Positions 38,987-49,575 of a stretch of DNA of 64,000 bases are shown here, piece by piece. A model generated the notes under the pieces. It had not been told where the DNA came from. It did no database searches and saw only the letters and a program-made list of their open reading frames with translations. The translations under genes were made by a program, and so were the position numbers. This DNA comes from Bacteroidota bacterium (lineage in GTDB: Bacteria > Bacteroidota > Rhodothermia > JANXDC01), in NCBI GenBank assembly GCA_025059945.1, contig JANXDC010000004.1, positions 372,001-436,000 on the forward strand, given 5' to 3'. Position 1 is the first letter of the stretch; each line of letters starts with the position of its first letter.

Positions 38987-40576
38987 ATGGATATCACAGA
39001 ACTCCAAGCCAAGAAGGTAACGGAGCTCTACGAAATCGCCCGCGAGTTGGGGATCCCGGGCTATACGGAGCTTCGCAAGCAAGATCTGATCTATCGGATC
39101 CTGGAGGTGGAGGCTGCCTCGAAGGCGGGTCTTCTGTCTCAGTCGACCAAAAAGGCTGACGAGGGGAGCAAGCCCCGGGTCATGCGCGTGCCCAAAAGCG
39201 AGGTCGTGGGCCGCGCCGCACGGCGAGCGCTCGAGGCTCCACGGGAGCTGAGCCCACGGGAGCGCGCCGAGGCCCTTTTCGCTCCCCCTTCCATCGAGCG
39301 ATCGGCCGACGCCAAACTGTCCTCATCTCCCCCCATGGAGGTGCTCGAGACGGAGCCCGGCGCGCCCGCTGAGCTCCTCGCGGAGCCCACTCCGGTGGAG
39401 ACGACGCTCTCCCCGGAGCCCTCCGGGACGCGCGAAGTCCGCCCCGGAAGGGAGCGGGAGCTGGAGGGCATGATCTTCACCGAGGGCGTGCTCGAGGTCA
39501 TGCCCGATGGCTACGGGTTTCTGCGCTCCCCCGACTACAACTACATGCCGAGCCCGGATGACATCTATGTTTCGCCCTCTCAGATCAAGCGCTTCGGGCT
39601 GCGGACCGGCGACACGGTAGCCGGGTACGTGCGCCCGCCTAAGGAGGGGGATCGCTTCTTCGCCATGCTTCGGGTCGAGAGCGTAAACGGTGTGCCCCCT
39701 GAGCGGCTGCGCGATCGGATCCAATTCGATTACCTCACCCCGCTTTATCCGCACGAGCGGCTGCGGTTGGAGACGACCCCCGGCGAGTATACAACGCGGA
39801 TCGTGGACCTCTTCACCCCGATCGGCAAGGGGCAGCGCGCGCTCATCGTGGCCCAGCCCAAGACGGGCAAAACGATTCTGTTGCAGAAGATCGCCAACGC
39901 CATCACGCGCAACCATCCCGAGGTGTACCTGATCGTGTTGCTCATCGACGAGCGGCCCGAAGAGGTAACCGACATGGAGCGATCCGTTGATGCGGAGGTG
40001 ATCAGCTCCACGTTCGATGAGCCGGCCGAAAAGCACATCCAGGTGGCCGATATCGTCCTGGAGAAGGCCAAGCGGCTGGTGGAGGCGGGTCAAGATGTGG
40101 TGATCCTGCTGGATTCTCTGACGCGCCTGGCCCGAGCCAACAACGTCGTCGTGCCCCATTCGGGCAAGATCCTCTCCGGCGGCATCGACTCGCAGGCGCT
40201 GCAGCGGCCGAAGCGCTTCTTTGGATCGGCCCGCAAGGTCGAGGAGGGGGGCTCACTTACGATCATCGCCACGGCTCTCATCGATACGGGCAGTCGGATG
40301 GACGAGGTGATCTTCGAGGAGTTCAAGGGGACAGGCAACTGCGAGATCGTCCTCGACCGCCGCCTAAGCGACCGGCGCATCTTTCCGGCTATCGACCTCC
40401 TCAAAAGCGGCACCCGACGCGAAGAGCTCCTGTTGGATTCGGCCGAGCTGAGCCGGGTCTGGATTTTGCGAAAATTCCTAAGCGAGATGAATACGGTCGA
40501 GGCCATGGAGTTTCTGCTCGAGAAGATGCGGGGCACGAAGTCCAATGAGGAATTCCTGGCCATTATGAATAGCTAG
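38987..40576 (+). CDS. rho: Transcription termination factor Rho
   Basis: 529 residues, about 110 longer than E. coli Rho. The N-terminal helix bundle is residues 1-48 ([19 protein letters not shown]). An insert of about 110 residues rich in Pro, Glu, Ser and Arg follows before the RNA-binding cold-shock domain ([20 protein letters not shown]). The ATPase has [13 protein letters not shown] (Walker A) and [14 protein letters not shown] (Walker B). [20 protein letters not shown] and [20 protein letters not shown] are the Q- and R-loop areas. A 176-base leader with no other gene precedes it. Confidence 0.96.
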   Translation: MDITELQAKKVTELYEIARELGIPGYTELRKQDLIYRILEVEAASKAGLLSQSTKKADEGSKPRVMRVPKSEVVGRAARRALEAPRELSPRERAEALFAPPSIERSADAKLSSSPPMEVLETEPGAPAELLAEPTPVETTLSPEPSGTREVRPGRERELEGMIFTEGVLEVMPDGYGFLRSPDYNYMPSPDDIYVSPSQIKRFGLRTGDTVAGYVRPPKEGDRFFAMLRVESVNGVPPERLRDRIQFDYLTPLYPHERLRLETTPGEYTTRIVDLFTPIGKGQRALIVAQPKTGKTILLQKIANAITRNHPEVYLIVLLIDERPEEVTDMERSVDAEVISSTFDEPAEKHIQVADIVLEKAKRLVEAGQDVVILLDSLTRLARANNVVVPHSGKILSGGIDSQALQRPKRFFGSARKVEEGGSLTIIATALIDTGSRMDEVIFEEFKGTGNCEIVLDRRLSDRRIFPAIDLLKSGTRREELLLDSAELSRVWILRKFLSEMNTVEAMEFLLEKMRGTKSNEEFLAIMNS

Positions 40577-40592
40577 GGCGCCCGTGTTCTCC

Positions 40593-42836
40593 TTACCAGT
40601 CCACGCGTCGGCGCTCGCGCCCCGGGATTGAAGGGGGTCTTGAGGGGCCCGATGGCGGCAGGGCCGCAGAGCGGACGGAGTCGACGGCGTAACCGTAATC
40701 TTCTGGCGGGGTGAAGTGTTCAGGCGGGGTGAAGACCTCTCGCGGCAGGCCGATCTCGGGGTCTCGATAGACGTAGCGCAAAAAACGGCCCACGATGGGC
40801 AAGGCCAGCCGGGCGCCTTGCCCCCAGCTCATGTCCCGGAACGCCACCCGACGATCGTTGCATCCCACCCAGGCGCCGGCCACCAGGTTGGGCGTCATGG
40901 CCACGAACCACGCATCGGCGTGTTGCTGCGTGGTGCCCGTCTTTCCGGCTAGGTCCAGATCCGTCAGCCCGAATCCGTAAGGGGGGCTTACGCGCAGCCG
41001 GACGCCTGTGCCGTAGTTGATCACGTCCCGCATCATATCCACCATGATGTAGGCCGTCTGTTCGCTTAAGGCCTCCCGGCGTTCGGGCTGGAATTCCTCC
41101 AGGATGCGCCCCCGGGCGTCCTCGATGCGCAGAATCGCCAGGGGCTTGGTGTAGATGCCCCGGTTGGCGAAGGTGGCGTAGGCGGCCGTGAGCTCCAGGA
41201 GCGTCACGTCGCTAGTGCCCAACGCTAGGGCGGGCACCACGTCGAGCGGCGAGCTGATCCCAAGTCGGCGGGCGTATTCGGCCACGCGTTCTTCGCCGAT
41301 GTCGGCCACCAAGCGGGCGGTGACCATGTTGTAAGAATGCGCCAGGGCCTGGCGCAGTGTGGTGGCCTCTCCGGAGCTCTCTCCCTCCGCGTTGCGGGGC
41401 TGCCAGCGCACCGTTCCATCGGGGTTGTAGAAGGTGATCGGGGCGTTGGGATAGACGTATTGGGGTGAGTAGCCGTTGTCAATCGCCGCCACGTACACGA
41501 AGGGCTTAAACGTCGATCCCGGCTGACGGCGCGCCAGGTATACGTGATCATAGGTGTCCAGCGCGTAGTTTTTGCTGCCGATCCAGACCTTGATATGTCC
41601 GTTGCTAGGATCTAGGGCCACAAAGCCCGCCTGCAGCGTCGTGTAATAGGTTTTAACCGAGTCCACAAAGCGCGGAAGCCGCAGCAACGAGTCCAGGGCC
41701 CGCTCTGGCCGCTGTCCATCGCGCAACGCCTCGCGGTAGGCTTCGGTTTGTCGAATCAGGCTGGGCAGCAGCTCCGGATGGGTGCGCCACAGCAGAGGTA
41801 GACCGGGTCCGCCCCACTGGCGTTCTAAGGCCGGCTGGGCCATGGCCAGAAGGCTGTCCACGGCCCGTTGGGCGTAGCGTTGCATGCGGGTATCCAAGGT
41901 CGTGTAGATGCGCAGCCCGTCTCGGTAGATATTGTAACCCCGCTTTGAGGCCCACTGGCGCACCTGCAGCCGAACGTATTCAGCAAAATGCGCATACGGG
42001 CCGCTGGTGTGCGAAGGAGGGGTGTAGCGGAGCGCGATCGGACGCTGTCGGTAACGTTCGTATTCCGGCCAGCTTAGGTATCCGTTGCGGTGCATTTGGG
42101 TTAATACCAAATCCCGACGCATCCGGGCCCGCTCCGGATGGCGCACGGGGTTGTAATAGCTGGTGCCCTTAAGCAGCCCGATCAACAGAGCCGCCTCATC
42201 GGGCTCTAGCTCCGAGGGGCGTTTGCTGAAGTACACGCGCGCGGCTGAGGCGATCCCGAAGGCGTTGTTGCCGAAGTCGACCGTGTTCAGGTACATCTCC
42301 AGGATCTCGCGCTTCGTGTAGGCGCGCTCAATCTGGATGGCCGTGAGCATCTCTCGGATTTTACGCTCAATTGAGACCTCCTTGCCGACCGTCTCATACA
42401 GATTGCGCGCCAGCTGTTGCGTGATCGTGCTTCCCCCTTGTCGGTTGCCCAGTAGCGTAAAGAGCGCGGCCTGCGCCGTGCGCCAGATGTTCACCCCCCA
42501 GTGCCGGTAGAAGCGCTGATCCTCGGTCGCGATGAGGGCGTGGATAACAGCCGGGGCGATGCTATCCAGCGGCACGGGGGTGCGGTTTTCATGGTAATAG
42601 GTGGCGATCACCTGCCCGTCGACGCTTATCACCTCACTGGCCAGGGCGGATTCGGGGTTCTCCAGCTCCTTCAGCGAGGGCAGGCCAGAGATCAGGTATC
42701 CCATGTACAGGAGCCCCAGCAGTACTGCGATCCCCACCGCCCCCCAGAGGTACAACCGATTCCGTTTGGGATTGCTTGAGCCTTTGTGACGGTAGCGGGG
42801 ATCGAGGAAGTAGCGTTCAGGAACTCTCTGCCCCAT
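40593..42836 (-). CDS. mrcA: Class A penicillin-binding protein (PBP1A-like)
   Basis: 747 residues. One membrane anchor (YLWGAVGIAVLLGLLYMGYL) near 29-50 precedes a GT51 glycosyltransferase domain: ATEDQRFYRHWGVNIWR with catalytic Glu, and GGSTITQQLARNLY. The transpeptidase domain has the active-site serine in GSTFKPFVY, the SYN motif in LAHSYNMVTA, and KTGTTQQHADAWF. It builds and crosslinks peptidoglycan. The C-terminal 40 residues are Pro-rich. It converges with rho (16-base gap). Confidence 0.94.
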   Translation of the reverse strand: MGQRVPERYFLDPRYRHKGSSNPKRNRLYLWGAVGIAVLLGLLYMGYLISGLPSLKELENPESALASEVISVDGQVIATYYHENRTPVPLDSIAPAVIHALIATEDQRFYRHWGVNIWRTAQAALFTLLGNRQGGSTITQQLARNLYETVGKEVSIERKIREMLTAIQIERAYTKREILEMYLNTVDFGNNAFGIASAARVYFSKRPSELEPDEAALLIGLLKGTSYYNPVRHPERARMRRDLVLTQMHRNGYLSWPEYERYRQRPIALRYTPPSHTSGPYAHFAEYVRLQVRQWASKRGYNIYRDGLRIYTTLDTRMQRYAQRAVDSLLAMAQPALERQWGGPGLPLLWRTHPELLPSLIRQTEAYREALRDGQRPERALDSLLRLPRFVDSVKTYYTTLQAGFVALDPSNGHIKVWIGSKNYALDTYDHVYLARRQPGSTFKPFVYVAAIDNGYSPQYVYPNAPITFYNPDGTVRWQPRNAEGESSGEATTLRQALAHSYNMVTARLVADIGEERVAEYARRLGISSPLDVVPALALGTSDVTLLELTAAYATFANRGIYTKPLAILRIEDARGRILEEFQPERREALSEQTAYIMVDMMRDVINYGTGVRLRVSPPYGFGLTDLDLAGKTGTTQQHADAWFVAMTPNLVAGAWVGCNDRRVAFRDMSWGQGARLALPIVGRFLRYVYRDPEIGLPREVFTPPEHFTPPEDYGYAVDSVRSAALPPSGPSRPPSIPGRERRRVDW

Positions 42837-42870
42837 GGCCGCTTTCGCGCTTTCGCTCTGGCGCGTTAAC

Positions 42871-42907
42871 GCCCCCGCTTTGTAGGGGTTCCCTCCACGG
42901 CGGGGGC
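42871..42907 (-). other. Hairpin in the leader of the penicillin-binding protein gene
   Basis: GCCCCCGC at 42871-42878 is matched perfectly by GCGGGGGC at 42900-42907. It lies 35 bases before the mrcA start and inside the leader if transcription begins at the candidate TAATTTG box near 42915. A control hairpin is possible; nothing more can be said. Confidence 0.4.
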
Positions 42908-43002
42908 AGCCTCAAATTAGCCCACGAAGCGCATGGGGGCAAGGAACGCCCCCTCCGCTCGAGGCGGTTTTATGAGACGCCAGCGGAAGCGGACCAGAGC
43001 GG

Positions 43003-43033
43003 TTTGCATTTTGAGGCCGACTCCGTATCTTTG
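43003..43033 (+). promoter_or_regulatory. Bacteroidota-type promoter of the respiratory operon
   Basis: TTTG at 43003-43006, a 19-base spacer, and TATCTTTG at 43026-43033: an exact match to the TTTG-N19-TAnnTTTG consensus. It lies about 120 bases before actA in a 316-base gap that holds no gene. Confidence 0.65.
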
Positions 43034-43152
43034 GAGCGCTTTATCTCAAACGGCCCTGTTGCGCACCTACCCCACCAAGAGGCTTTGGCTGAATGCGCGC
43101 TGGCCGCTCGTAGCCCCCATGGGGCCCCAGGATACCCGAGGAGCGTACGCCG

Positions 43153-43746
43153 ATGAACTGGCTTAAAGAGCACTGGCAGCTGGCCCTGATCCTGCTTGTC
43201 TCCCTAGGCCTGGGGATCGGGTACTGCTACCAACTGCAAACCAACGTGGGATATGCTCCCAAGCAGCCCATTCCCTTTAGCCACAAGTTGCACGCCGGCC
43301 AATACAAAATCGACTGTCTGTATTGCCACCAGACCGCTGAAGTGTCCAAGCACGCTTCCATCCCCTCGCTATACACCTGCATGGGCTGTCATAACGTCGT
43401 CGCCACGCAAAAGCCCACCATCCAGCGGCTAAAGGAGTATTACGACAAAGGCGAGCCGATCGAGTGGGTTCGGGTGCACAGCCTGCCGGATCACTCCTAT
43501 TTCTCGCACCGCTGGCACGTGGCCGCCGGCATCAGCTGCCAGACCTGCCATGGACCGGTTGAGCAGATGGATGTGGTACGGCAGGTGAACCGGCTTGAAA
43601 TGGGAGATTGCATGAGCTGCCACAGGCAGACGAATTACGTGCCTGAGGAGCGCCGAGCCGAGCTGGCGCGGTTTGACAACCTGCATCTGGCAGCTATGTT
43701 CGGAAAGACCAACGCCTCTACCCAGTGCAACACCTGCCATCAGTAG
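43153..43746 (+). CDS. actA: Alternative complex III subunit ActA, pentahaem cytochrome c
   Basis: 197 residues. One N-terminal membrane anchor (LALILLVSLGLGIGYCY) precedes five CxxCH haem sites: CLYCH at residue 55, CMGCH at 76, CQTCH at 129, CMSCH at 153 and CNTCH at 192. Five haems, one anchor and position before actB define ActA. It takes electrons from the iron-sulfur subunit ActB on the periplasmic side. PFSHKLHAGQYKIDCLYCH is a typical stretch. Confidence 0.95.
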   Translation: MNWLKEHWQLALILLVSLGLGIGYCYQLQTNVGYAPKQPIPFSHKLHAGQYKIDCLYCHQTAEVSKHASIPSLYTCMGCHNVVATQKPTIQRLKEYYDKGEPIEWVRVHSLPDHSYFSHRWHVAAGISCQTCHGPVEQMDVVRQVNRLEMGDCMSCHRQTNYVPEERRAELARFDNLHLAAMFGKTNASTQCNTCHQ

Positions 43747-43795
43747 CAACGCGGATCCATACGTGTCGAAACCCTTGGGAGAAGAGAGCGCGCCC

Positions 43796-46700
43796 ATGGA
43801 AGCTCCCTCCACGAAGCGATATTGGACCACGCTGGCCGAGTACGAAAATCATCCCTCCGTGGAAACCCTCCGAATGGAGGAGTTCCTAAGCAAACCCGCC
43901 TCCTTCTTTGAGGCCATCGAACGGGGTGAGGAAAACGGGCTGACTTTCGATCGGCGCGATTTCTTGAAGTTGGGCGGTGTAGCAGCCGTGCTGGCCTCGG
44001 TTGGCTGTGGGCAGCGCCCTCTAGAGAAGATCGTGCCCTACGTGGTTCCCCCAGAAGAGGTCAAGCCGGGTATTGCCAACTATTACGCGGCCGTCTGCGG
44101 CGCCTGTCCGGCCGGCTGCGGCGTGGTGGTGAAGACCCGAGAGGCGCGGCCCATAAAGCTTGAGGGCAACCCGGATCACCCGCTCAACCAGGGCAAGCTC
44201 TGCGCCCGCGGGCAGGCCTCGATTCTGGATCTGTATGATCCGGATCGGGCCCGAGGGCCGAAGCGTAAGCTGCGCACAGGCCGCTGGGTCGAAGCCCGCT
44301 GGCCGGAACTAGATGAGCTGTTGGGCGCGGAGCTGCGAGCGCGGGCCGCCCGAGCGGTGCTCGTGACCGGAACCTGGCATGGGCCGGCCCGAGAGAGGTT
44401 GCTGCGCGAGGTGCTGGCCGCTTTTCCTGGCATGCGCCATGTGGTCTTTGAGCCCTTCTCCGAAGCCTCTCGGCGCCGGGCCCAGGAGCTCTGCTATGGA
44501 GAGCCTCTGCTGCCGCGCTATCGCTTCGAGAGGGCTGAACTTGTGGTGCTGCTGGGCGGCGATCCGCTCGTGGAGGGCCATTCCCCCACGGAGTTTGCGC
44601 GCGGCTTTGGGCTTATGCGCAAGATCCGCGACGGGCAGATGTCGCGCATATACGCCTTTGAGCCCATCATGACGCTCTCGGGTTCGAATGCCGATTACCG
44701 GTATCCGGTTCGGCCGGATGATCTGTGGAAGGTGGGCTTTGCCATCGCGCACGAGCTGATCCTGAAGGAGGGCAAAACGCGCTTTGCAGGCGACCCGGCC
44801 GTGCGCCGCGCCCTGGAGCCCTTCGAGCCGGCGCGCGTGGCCCAGTGGACCGGGCTGCCGCGGGAGGTCTTCGCCAAGGTGGCGGCCGATCTGTGGACCC
44901 ATCGGGGGCGCGGGCTGGTGTACGCGGGGGGGTTGCTCGCCGAAACCCCGGAGGTCATAGCGCTGCACGTGGCGGCCAACCTGCTCAACAGCGCTCTGGA
45001 AAACGAAGGCTATACGGTCGATGCCAGCACCCCGAGCTTGGTCGCTCAGGGGGATCCGGCTGAGTTTCTGGAGTTGATCGAGGAGATGCGCGCCGGAGGC
45101 GTGGAGGCGGTTCTCTTTGCGGGTGTCAACCCGGCCTACGCGCTTCCCCAGGAGCTGGGCCTGGAGGAGGCCTTAGCCAGAGTGCCCCTTAAGATCAGCC
45201 TAAACGACCGGCTCGATGAGACCAGCCAGCTGTGCGACTATCTGCTGCCGAGCCTGCATTATCTGGAGGCCTGGTTCGATGCCGAGCCCGTTCGGGGGCT
45301 TTTGAGCGTATCGCAGCCCACGATCCGGCCCCTCTGGGACAACCGTTCTATTGAGGACACGCTCATCGCCTTGGCGGATGCGGCCGGCGATGAGCGTTTC
45401 CGCTTTCTGCCGCCGGCCACCCCGGAGAATCCGAACCCCAGCCCCACGCGCATGTCTTTCTACCACTTTATGCGCAAAGTTTGGCGTGAACAGGTCTACC
45501 CCGCCTCCGACGCGGCGGCCGATTTCGAAACCTTCTGGCGTGGGGTGCTGCGGCGTGGTGTTTGGGAGACAGCCGCGTATCGAGATGCTCAGCCCCGTCC
45601 CCGAGCCTTCCGCACGGAGGCTCTGGCCGGGCTCCCCGAGCCCGGTCCGGCCCCGGAGGGCTTGCGGCTGGTGCTCTATCGGTCCTCGCTGCACGGGGAC
45701 GGATCGAGCATGAACAACGCCTGGCTCTTGGAGACTCCGGATCCGGTCTCCAAAATCGCCTGGGACAACTTCGCCGCCCTCTCCCTGGCCACGGCCGAGC
45801 GCTTGGGTCTGAAGCCCGCCACCGATAGCCCCATATACGGCCAGAAGGTGCCCCTAGTGGAGCTTGAGGCAAACGGCGTCAAGCAGCGCATTCCGGTGCA
45901 CATCCTGCCCGGTACGCATCCCGACGTGGTGGCCGTTATGGTGGGATGGGGCCGGCAGGCCGTTGGATCGGTGGGCAACGGCGTGGGGGTAAACGCTTTC
46001 CGGTGGTCGGTCAAGCGCGGCCGGACCCTGCAGTATAGCGGTATTTCGGCCCGGATTAGCCCCGCAGGCGAATACTACGAGCTTGTAGACGTGCAGGGGC
46101 ATACCTACATCAAGGTCAAGGCCCCGTTCGTCGGTGAGCAGCACCGGCCTGTCGTTTTCGAGACCACGCTGGAGGCTTATCGCAAGGACCCCAAGGCGGG
46201 GCAGGAACACCATGGGCCCGAGGAGCCCATGTCTACTTGGCCCGATCAGCATCCATACCCCGGGCACAAGTGGGGCATGGTGATCGATCTCAACGCCTGT
46301 ATCGGCTGCAGCGCGTGCATGCTTGCCTGTCAGGCGGAGAACAACGTAGCCGTTGTAGGCAAACAGGAGGCGCTGCGGGGCCGCGAGATGCACTGGATCC
46401 GCATCGACCGCTATTACTCAGGCGATCCCGCCAACCCGCAGGTGGTCTATCAGCCCATGATGTGCCAACATTGTGACTACGCCCCCTGCGAGGTAGTCTG
46501 TCCCGTGATCGCGACGATGCACAACGACGAAGGGCTGAACCTGCAGATCTACAACCGCTGCGTGGGCACGCGCTACTGCTCCAACAACTGCCCCTACAAG
46601 GTGCGCCGCTTTCACTGGTTTGAGTATCATCAGACGATCTACCACCTCTATGAGCAGGAAGTCCCCTCGCATAAGTCCCAGCAGGTCGTCTCGCCCCTGC

Positions 46701-47032
46701 AGCTGGTGCTCAACCCGGATGTGACGGTGCGCGAACGGGGGGTGATGGAAAAGTGCACCTTCTGCATTCAGCGCATTCGAGAGGCCAAATATGCGGCCAA
46801 GGAGCGGGGCACTCCCCTGCGCGACGGGGAGCTGCAGACGGCCTGTCAGCAGACCTGCCCGACGGATGCGATTATCTTTGGCGACGTCAACGACCCGAAC
46901 TCTCTTGTGCATCGGTTGCGACAAGATCCGAGGGGATACTGGGTGCTGGGTGAGCTCAATACGCGACCTGCGATCACCTACTATACGAAAGTGCGCAACA
47001 CAGAAGGGCAGCCAGAAGGGCACCACGCATGA
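43796..47032 (+). CDS. actB: Alternative complex III subunit ActB, molybdopterin-oxidoreductase-like with iron-sulfur domain
   Basis: 1078 residues, fused B1-B2 form. A Tat motif RRDFLK at residues 53-58 precedes a hydrophobic stretch and a cysteine (VLASVGCG), an unusually internal place for a signal. Residues about 75-800 follow the DMSO-reductase-like fold: [38 protein letters not shown]. The C-terminal 240 residues are ferredoxin-like with 4Fe-4S/3Fe-4S cysteine groups starting at [12 protein letters not shown] near 835, then [26 protein letters not shown] and CTFCIQRI. Known ActB homologues lack molybdenum. It forms the electron wire from quinol to ActA. Confidence 0.95.
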   Translation: MEAPSTKRYWTTLAEYENHPSVETLRMEEFLSKPASFFEAIERGEENGLTFDRRDFLKLGGVAAVLASVGCGQRPLEKIVPYVVPPEEVKPGIANYYAAVCGACPAGCGVVVKTREARPIKLEGNPDHPLNQGKLCARGQASILDLYDPDRARGPKRKLRTGRWVEARWPELDELLGAELRARAARAVLVTGTWHGPARERLLREVLAAFPGMRHVVFEPFSEASRRRAQELCYGEPLLPRYRFERAELVVLLGGDPLVEGHSPTEFARGFGLMRKIRDGQMSRIYAFEPIMTLSGSNADYRYPVRPDDLWKVGFAIAHELILKEGKTRFAGDPAVRRALEPFEPARVAQWTGLPREVFAKVAADLWTHRGRGLVYAGGLLAETPEVIALHVAANLLNSALENEGYTVDASTPSLVAQGDPAEFLELIEEMRAGGVEAVLFAGVNPAYALPQELGLEEALARVPLKISLNDRLDETSQLCDYLLPSLHYLEAWFDAEPVRGLLSVSQPTIRPLWDNRSIEDTLIALADAAGDERFRFLPPATPENPNPSPTRMSFYHFMRKVWREQVYPASDAAADFETFWRGVLRRGVWETAAYRDAQPRPRAFRTEALAGLPEPGPAPEGLRLVLYRSSLHGDGSSMNNAWLLETPDPVSKIAWDNFAALSLATAERLGLKPATDSPIYGQKVPLVELEANGVKQRIPVHILPGTHPDVVAVMVGWGRQAVGSVGNGVGVNAFRWSVKRGRTLQYSGISARISPAGEYYELVDVQGHTYIKVKAPFVGEQHRPVVFETTLEAYRKDPKAGQEHHGPEEPMSTWPDQHPYPGHKWGMVIDLNACIGCSACMLACQAENNVAVVGKQEALRGREMHWIRIDRYYSGDPANPQVVYQPMMCQHCDYAPCEVVCPVIATMHNDEGLNLQIYNRCVGTRYCSNNCPYKVRRFHWFEYHQTIYHLYEQEVPSHKSQQVVSPLQLVLNPDVTVRERGVMEKCTFCIQRIREAKYAAKERGTPLRDGELQTACQQTCPTDAIIFGDVNDPNSLVHRLRQDPRGYWVLGELNTRPAITYYTKVRNTEGQPEGHHA

Positions 47033-48447
47033 GCACGGACCGCGCTACAGAGTCGATCCTTGTAAACGGTGACCGCTACGACGGCCTGGCCGCTGAGCCT
47101 GCGATCGTGCCGGAACATCTGCGGCTGCACGACGTCACGCGCGACGTGGCCCGACCCCTAGAGGCCAAGCCCGGCCCGCTGTGGTACCTAGCCTTCGGAG
47201 CCGCTGTGCTCTCTCTCGGGATCGGGGTCTGGGTCGTATATAACATGTTCTCCCGAGGCCTAGGGGTGTTGGGCTACAATCACCCGGTGATGTGGGCTAC
47301 GCCGATCACGAACTTCGTCTTCTGGGTCGGTATCGGCCACGCCGGCACCCTGATCTCGGCCATCCTGTTCCTGCTACGTCAGCGCTGGCGGACCTCCATA
47401 AACCGCACGGCCGAGGCCATGACGATTTTCGCCGTGATCTGCGCGGCCATTTTTCCGATCATCCACATTGGCCGGCCCTGGTTGGCTTTCTGGCTCATTC
47501 CGTACCCGAATGAGCGGCTGCTTTGGGTCAACTTCCGCTCCCCCCTCGTTTGGGACGTGTTCGCGGTCACGACCTACTTTCTTACGTCGCTCATGTTCTG
47601 GTATCAGGGCCTTATCCCGGACCTGGCCACGATTCGGGACCGTGCCACGGGATGGAAGAAGAAGATTTATGGATTTCTGGCCTTCGGCTGGCAGGGCACG
47701 GCGCGGCAGTGGAACCATTACGAGCGCGCCTACGCCCAGTTCGCCTGGATCGCCACGCCCCTAGTGCTTTCGGTGCACTCGGTTGTGTCCTTTGACTTCG
47801 CCGTTTCGCTGGTTCCGGGATGGCATACGACGATCTTTCCGCCCTACTTCGTGGCCGGTGCAATCTTCTCCGGCTTTGGGATGGTGCTTACGCTCATGGT
47901 GATCATGCGTAAGGTCTTTCGGTTGGAGGAATACGTTACGCCTCGGCACATCGATTTGATGTGTAAGGTCACCCTGGCCACCTCCATGATGGTGGGCTTC
48001 GCCTATGGGACGGAGTTCTTCATGGCCTGGTGGAGCGAGGATCCATTTGAGCGCTTCATTTTCGCCAACCGGCCCACAGGCGAATACGCTTGGGCTTTCT
48101 GGATCATGGTGATCTCCAACGTTGTCGTGCCGCAGCTATTCTGGTTCCGCCGTATACGCTACAATATGGTGGCGGTATTCTTGATCTCCATCGTGGTCAA
48201 CATCGGCATGTGGTTTGAACGCTACAACATCATCGTGACTTCCCTGTACAAGGACTTTCTGCCCTCCAACTGGATGTACTTCGTTCCGAATATCTGGGAT
48301 ATCGGGCTTCTGTTGGGTTCCTTTGGGCTGTTTTTTACGCTCTTCCTGCTCTTCGCGAAGTTCTTCCCCACGATCGCCATCGCAGAGGTGAAAACGGTGC
48401 TCAAAGAGCCATACCGCAAAGCTGTGGAACAAACGCAACGGGCCTAG
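47029..48447 (+). CDS. actC: Alternative complex III subunit ActC (NrfD-like quinol-binding)
   Basis: 472 residues with ten predicted helices, typical of the NrfD/PsrC family. [38 protein letters not shown] and the [19 protein letters not shown] segment are ActC hallmarks. It oxidises menaquinol in the membrane and hands electrons to ActB. Its ATG overlaps the actB stop (ATGA). Confidence 0.95.
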   Translation: MSTDRATESILVNGDRYDGLAAEPAIVPEHLRLHDVTRDVARPLEAKPGPLWYLAFGAAVLSLGIGVWVVYNMFSRGLGVLGYNHPVMWATPITNFVFWVGIGHAGTLISAILFLLRQRWRTSINRTAEAMTIFAVICAAIFPIIHIGRPWLAFWLIPYPNERLLWVNFRSPLVWDVFAVTTYFLTSLMFWYQGLIPDLATIRDRATGWKKKIYGFLAFGWQGTARQWNHYERAYAQFAWIATPLVLSVHSVVSFDFAVSLVPGWHTTIFPPYFVAGAIFSGFGMVLTLMVIMRKVFRLEEYVTPRHIDLMCKVTLATSMMVGFAYGTEFFMAWWSEDPFERFIFANRPTGEYAWAFWIMVISNVVVPQLFWFRRIRYNMVAVFLISIVVNIGMWFERYNIIVTSLYKDFLPSNWMYFVPNIWDIGLLLGSFGLFFTLFLLFAKFFPTIAIAEVKTVLKEPYRKAVEQTQRA

Positions 48448-48451
48448 AGCG

Positions 48452-48967
48452 ATGCAGCAGCCTAAATTCGTGGTCGGACTCTTTTCCGACCCCCATCATT
48501 TCGAACACGTTTGCGCGGAGGCCACCGAGCGGGGCTGGCGGGGGCTAGAGGCCTATCTGCCCTATCCTTTACACGGCATCGAGCGCGCCCTGCGCTTGCG
48601 CCGATCCTGGGTGACGGCGGCCACCAAGACGGCTCTGCTTACGGGGGCCACGCTCGGCATGACCTACGCTATCTGGACCTCGGCTGTGGACTACCCCCTC
48701 AATATCGGGGGGCGCCCCTTTAACTCCTGGCCGGCCTTCGTGCCCGTGCTTTTTGAGAGCGGCGTCATCATCGGCGCCTTTACGAACTTTTTCTCCTTGC
48801 TTTACGCCTGCCGGCTCTTTCCGGGCCGCCGGGCGCGGGTGATCGACCCGAGCCTGACCGATAACCGTTTCGCCCTGCTGGTGCCCCTTGCCCAGAAAGG
48901 GGTGCGGCAGGAAGAGATCGAAGCCTTTTTCCGCGAGCATGAGGCCGAGGATATTCGCTATGAATAG
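48452..48967 (+). CDS. actD: Alternative complex III subunit ActD (DUF3341)
   Basis: 171 residues. FVVGLFSDPHHFEHVCAEAT opens the soluble domain; two membrane helices follow at about 65-85 and 105-125 (TALLTGATLGMTYAIW, FVPVLFESGVIIGAFTNFFS). The pattern with YPLNIGGRPFNSWPAFVPVL is diagnostic of ActD. The soluble part probably packs on ActC/ActF on the cytoplasmic side. It overlaps actE by eight bases. Confidence 0.92.
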   Translation: MQQPKFVVGLFSDPHHFEHVCAEATERGWRGLEAYLPYPLHGIERALRLRRSWVTAATKTALLTGATLGMTYAIWTSAVDYPLNIGGRPFNSWPAFVPVLFESGVIIGAFTNFFSLLYACRLFPGRRARVIDPSLTDNRFALLVPLAQKGVRQEEIEAFFREHEAEDIRYE

Positions 48968-49556
48968 CCAGCCGTTGAGTGCACTGCTGCTGGGCCTGCT
49001 GTTGGTGGGCACCGGTTGCGACCGCTCGAACATCCGCAAGATCGAGTACATGCCCGATATGTACCGATCGGCCGCCATAGAGGCCCAGGAACCCGGGGCC
49101 GAGCGCCTGCCCCCGGATGGCACGGTGCCCCGTAACTACGAGCCCTACGCCATATCCTGGGGGGATACTCTGAGCGCGGACGCCCAGCGGAATCCCCTGC
49201 CGCGCACGCTGGCCGTGCTCCAGGTCGGGCAAAAGTACTACACCATCTACTGCGCCGTCTGTCACGGTCCCCAGGGAGATGGCGATGGACCCGTAGCAGC
49301 GCGCATGACGGTGAAGCCGCCCGTGCTGTATTCGGCCAAGGTTCGCCGTTGGCCAGAGGGTCGGCTCTTTCACGTGATCACCCTGGGCCAGGGGAACATG
49401 CCGGGCTATGGGTACGCGATCAGCCCGGAGAAGCGCTGGGCTATCGTGCACTATGTGCGCGCGCTGCAACGGGCCGCCTTCCCCACTCCGGAGGATCTAC
49501 AGGAGATGGAGGCCCTAGGTCTTACGCCTCCCGCTCAGGCCACGGCAACTCGATAG
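48960..49556 (+). CDS. actE: Alternative complex III subunit ActE, monohaem cytochrome c lipoprotein
   Basis: 198 residues. A lipoprotein signal ends at LLVGTGC (Cys20), so it is membrane-tethered in the periplasm. One CxxCH (CAVCHGPQGDGDGPV) is at residue 98, with an axial Met in GNMPGYGYAI. It should pass electrons onward from ActA to a soluble or oxidase-bound acceptor. ATG 48960 overlaps the actD end. Confidence 0.93.
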   Translation: MNSQPLSALLLGLLLVGTGCDRSNIRKIEYMPDMYRSAAIEAQEPGAERLPPDGTVPRNYEPYAISWGDTLSADAQRNPLPRTLAVLQVGQKYYTIYCAVCHGPQGDGDGPVAARMTVKPPVLYSAKVRRWPEGRLFHVITLGQGNMPGYGYAISPEKRWAIVHYVRALQRAAFPTPEDLQEMEALGLTPPAQATATR

Positions 49557-49575
49557 CAACAGGGACAACGGTCCT

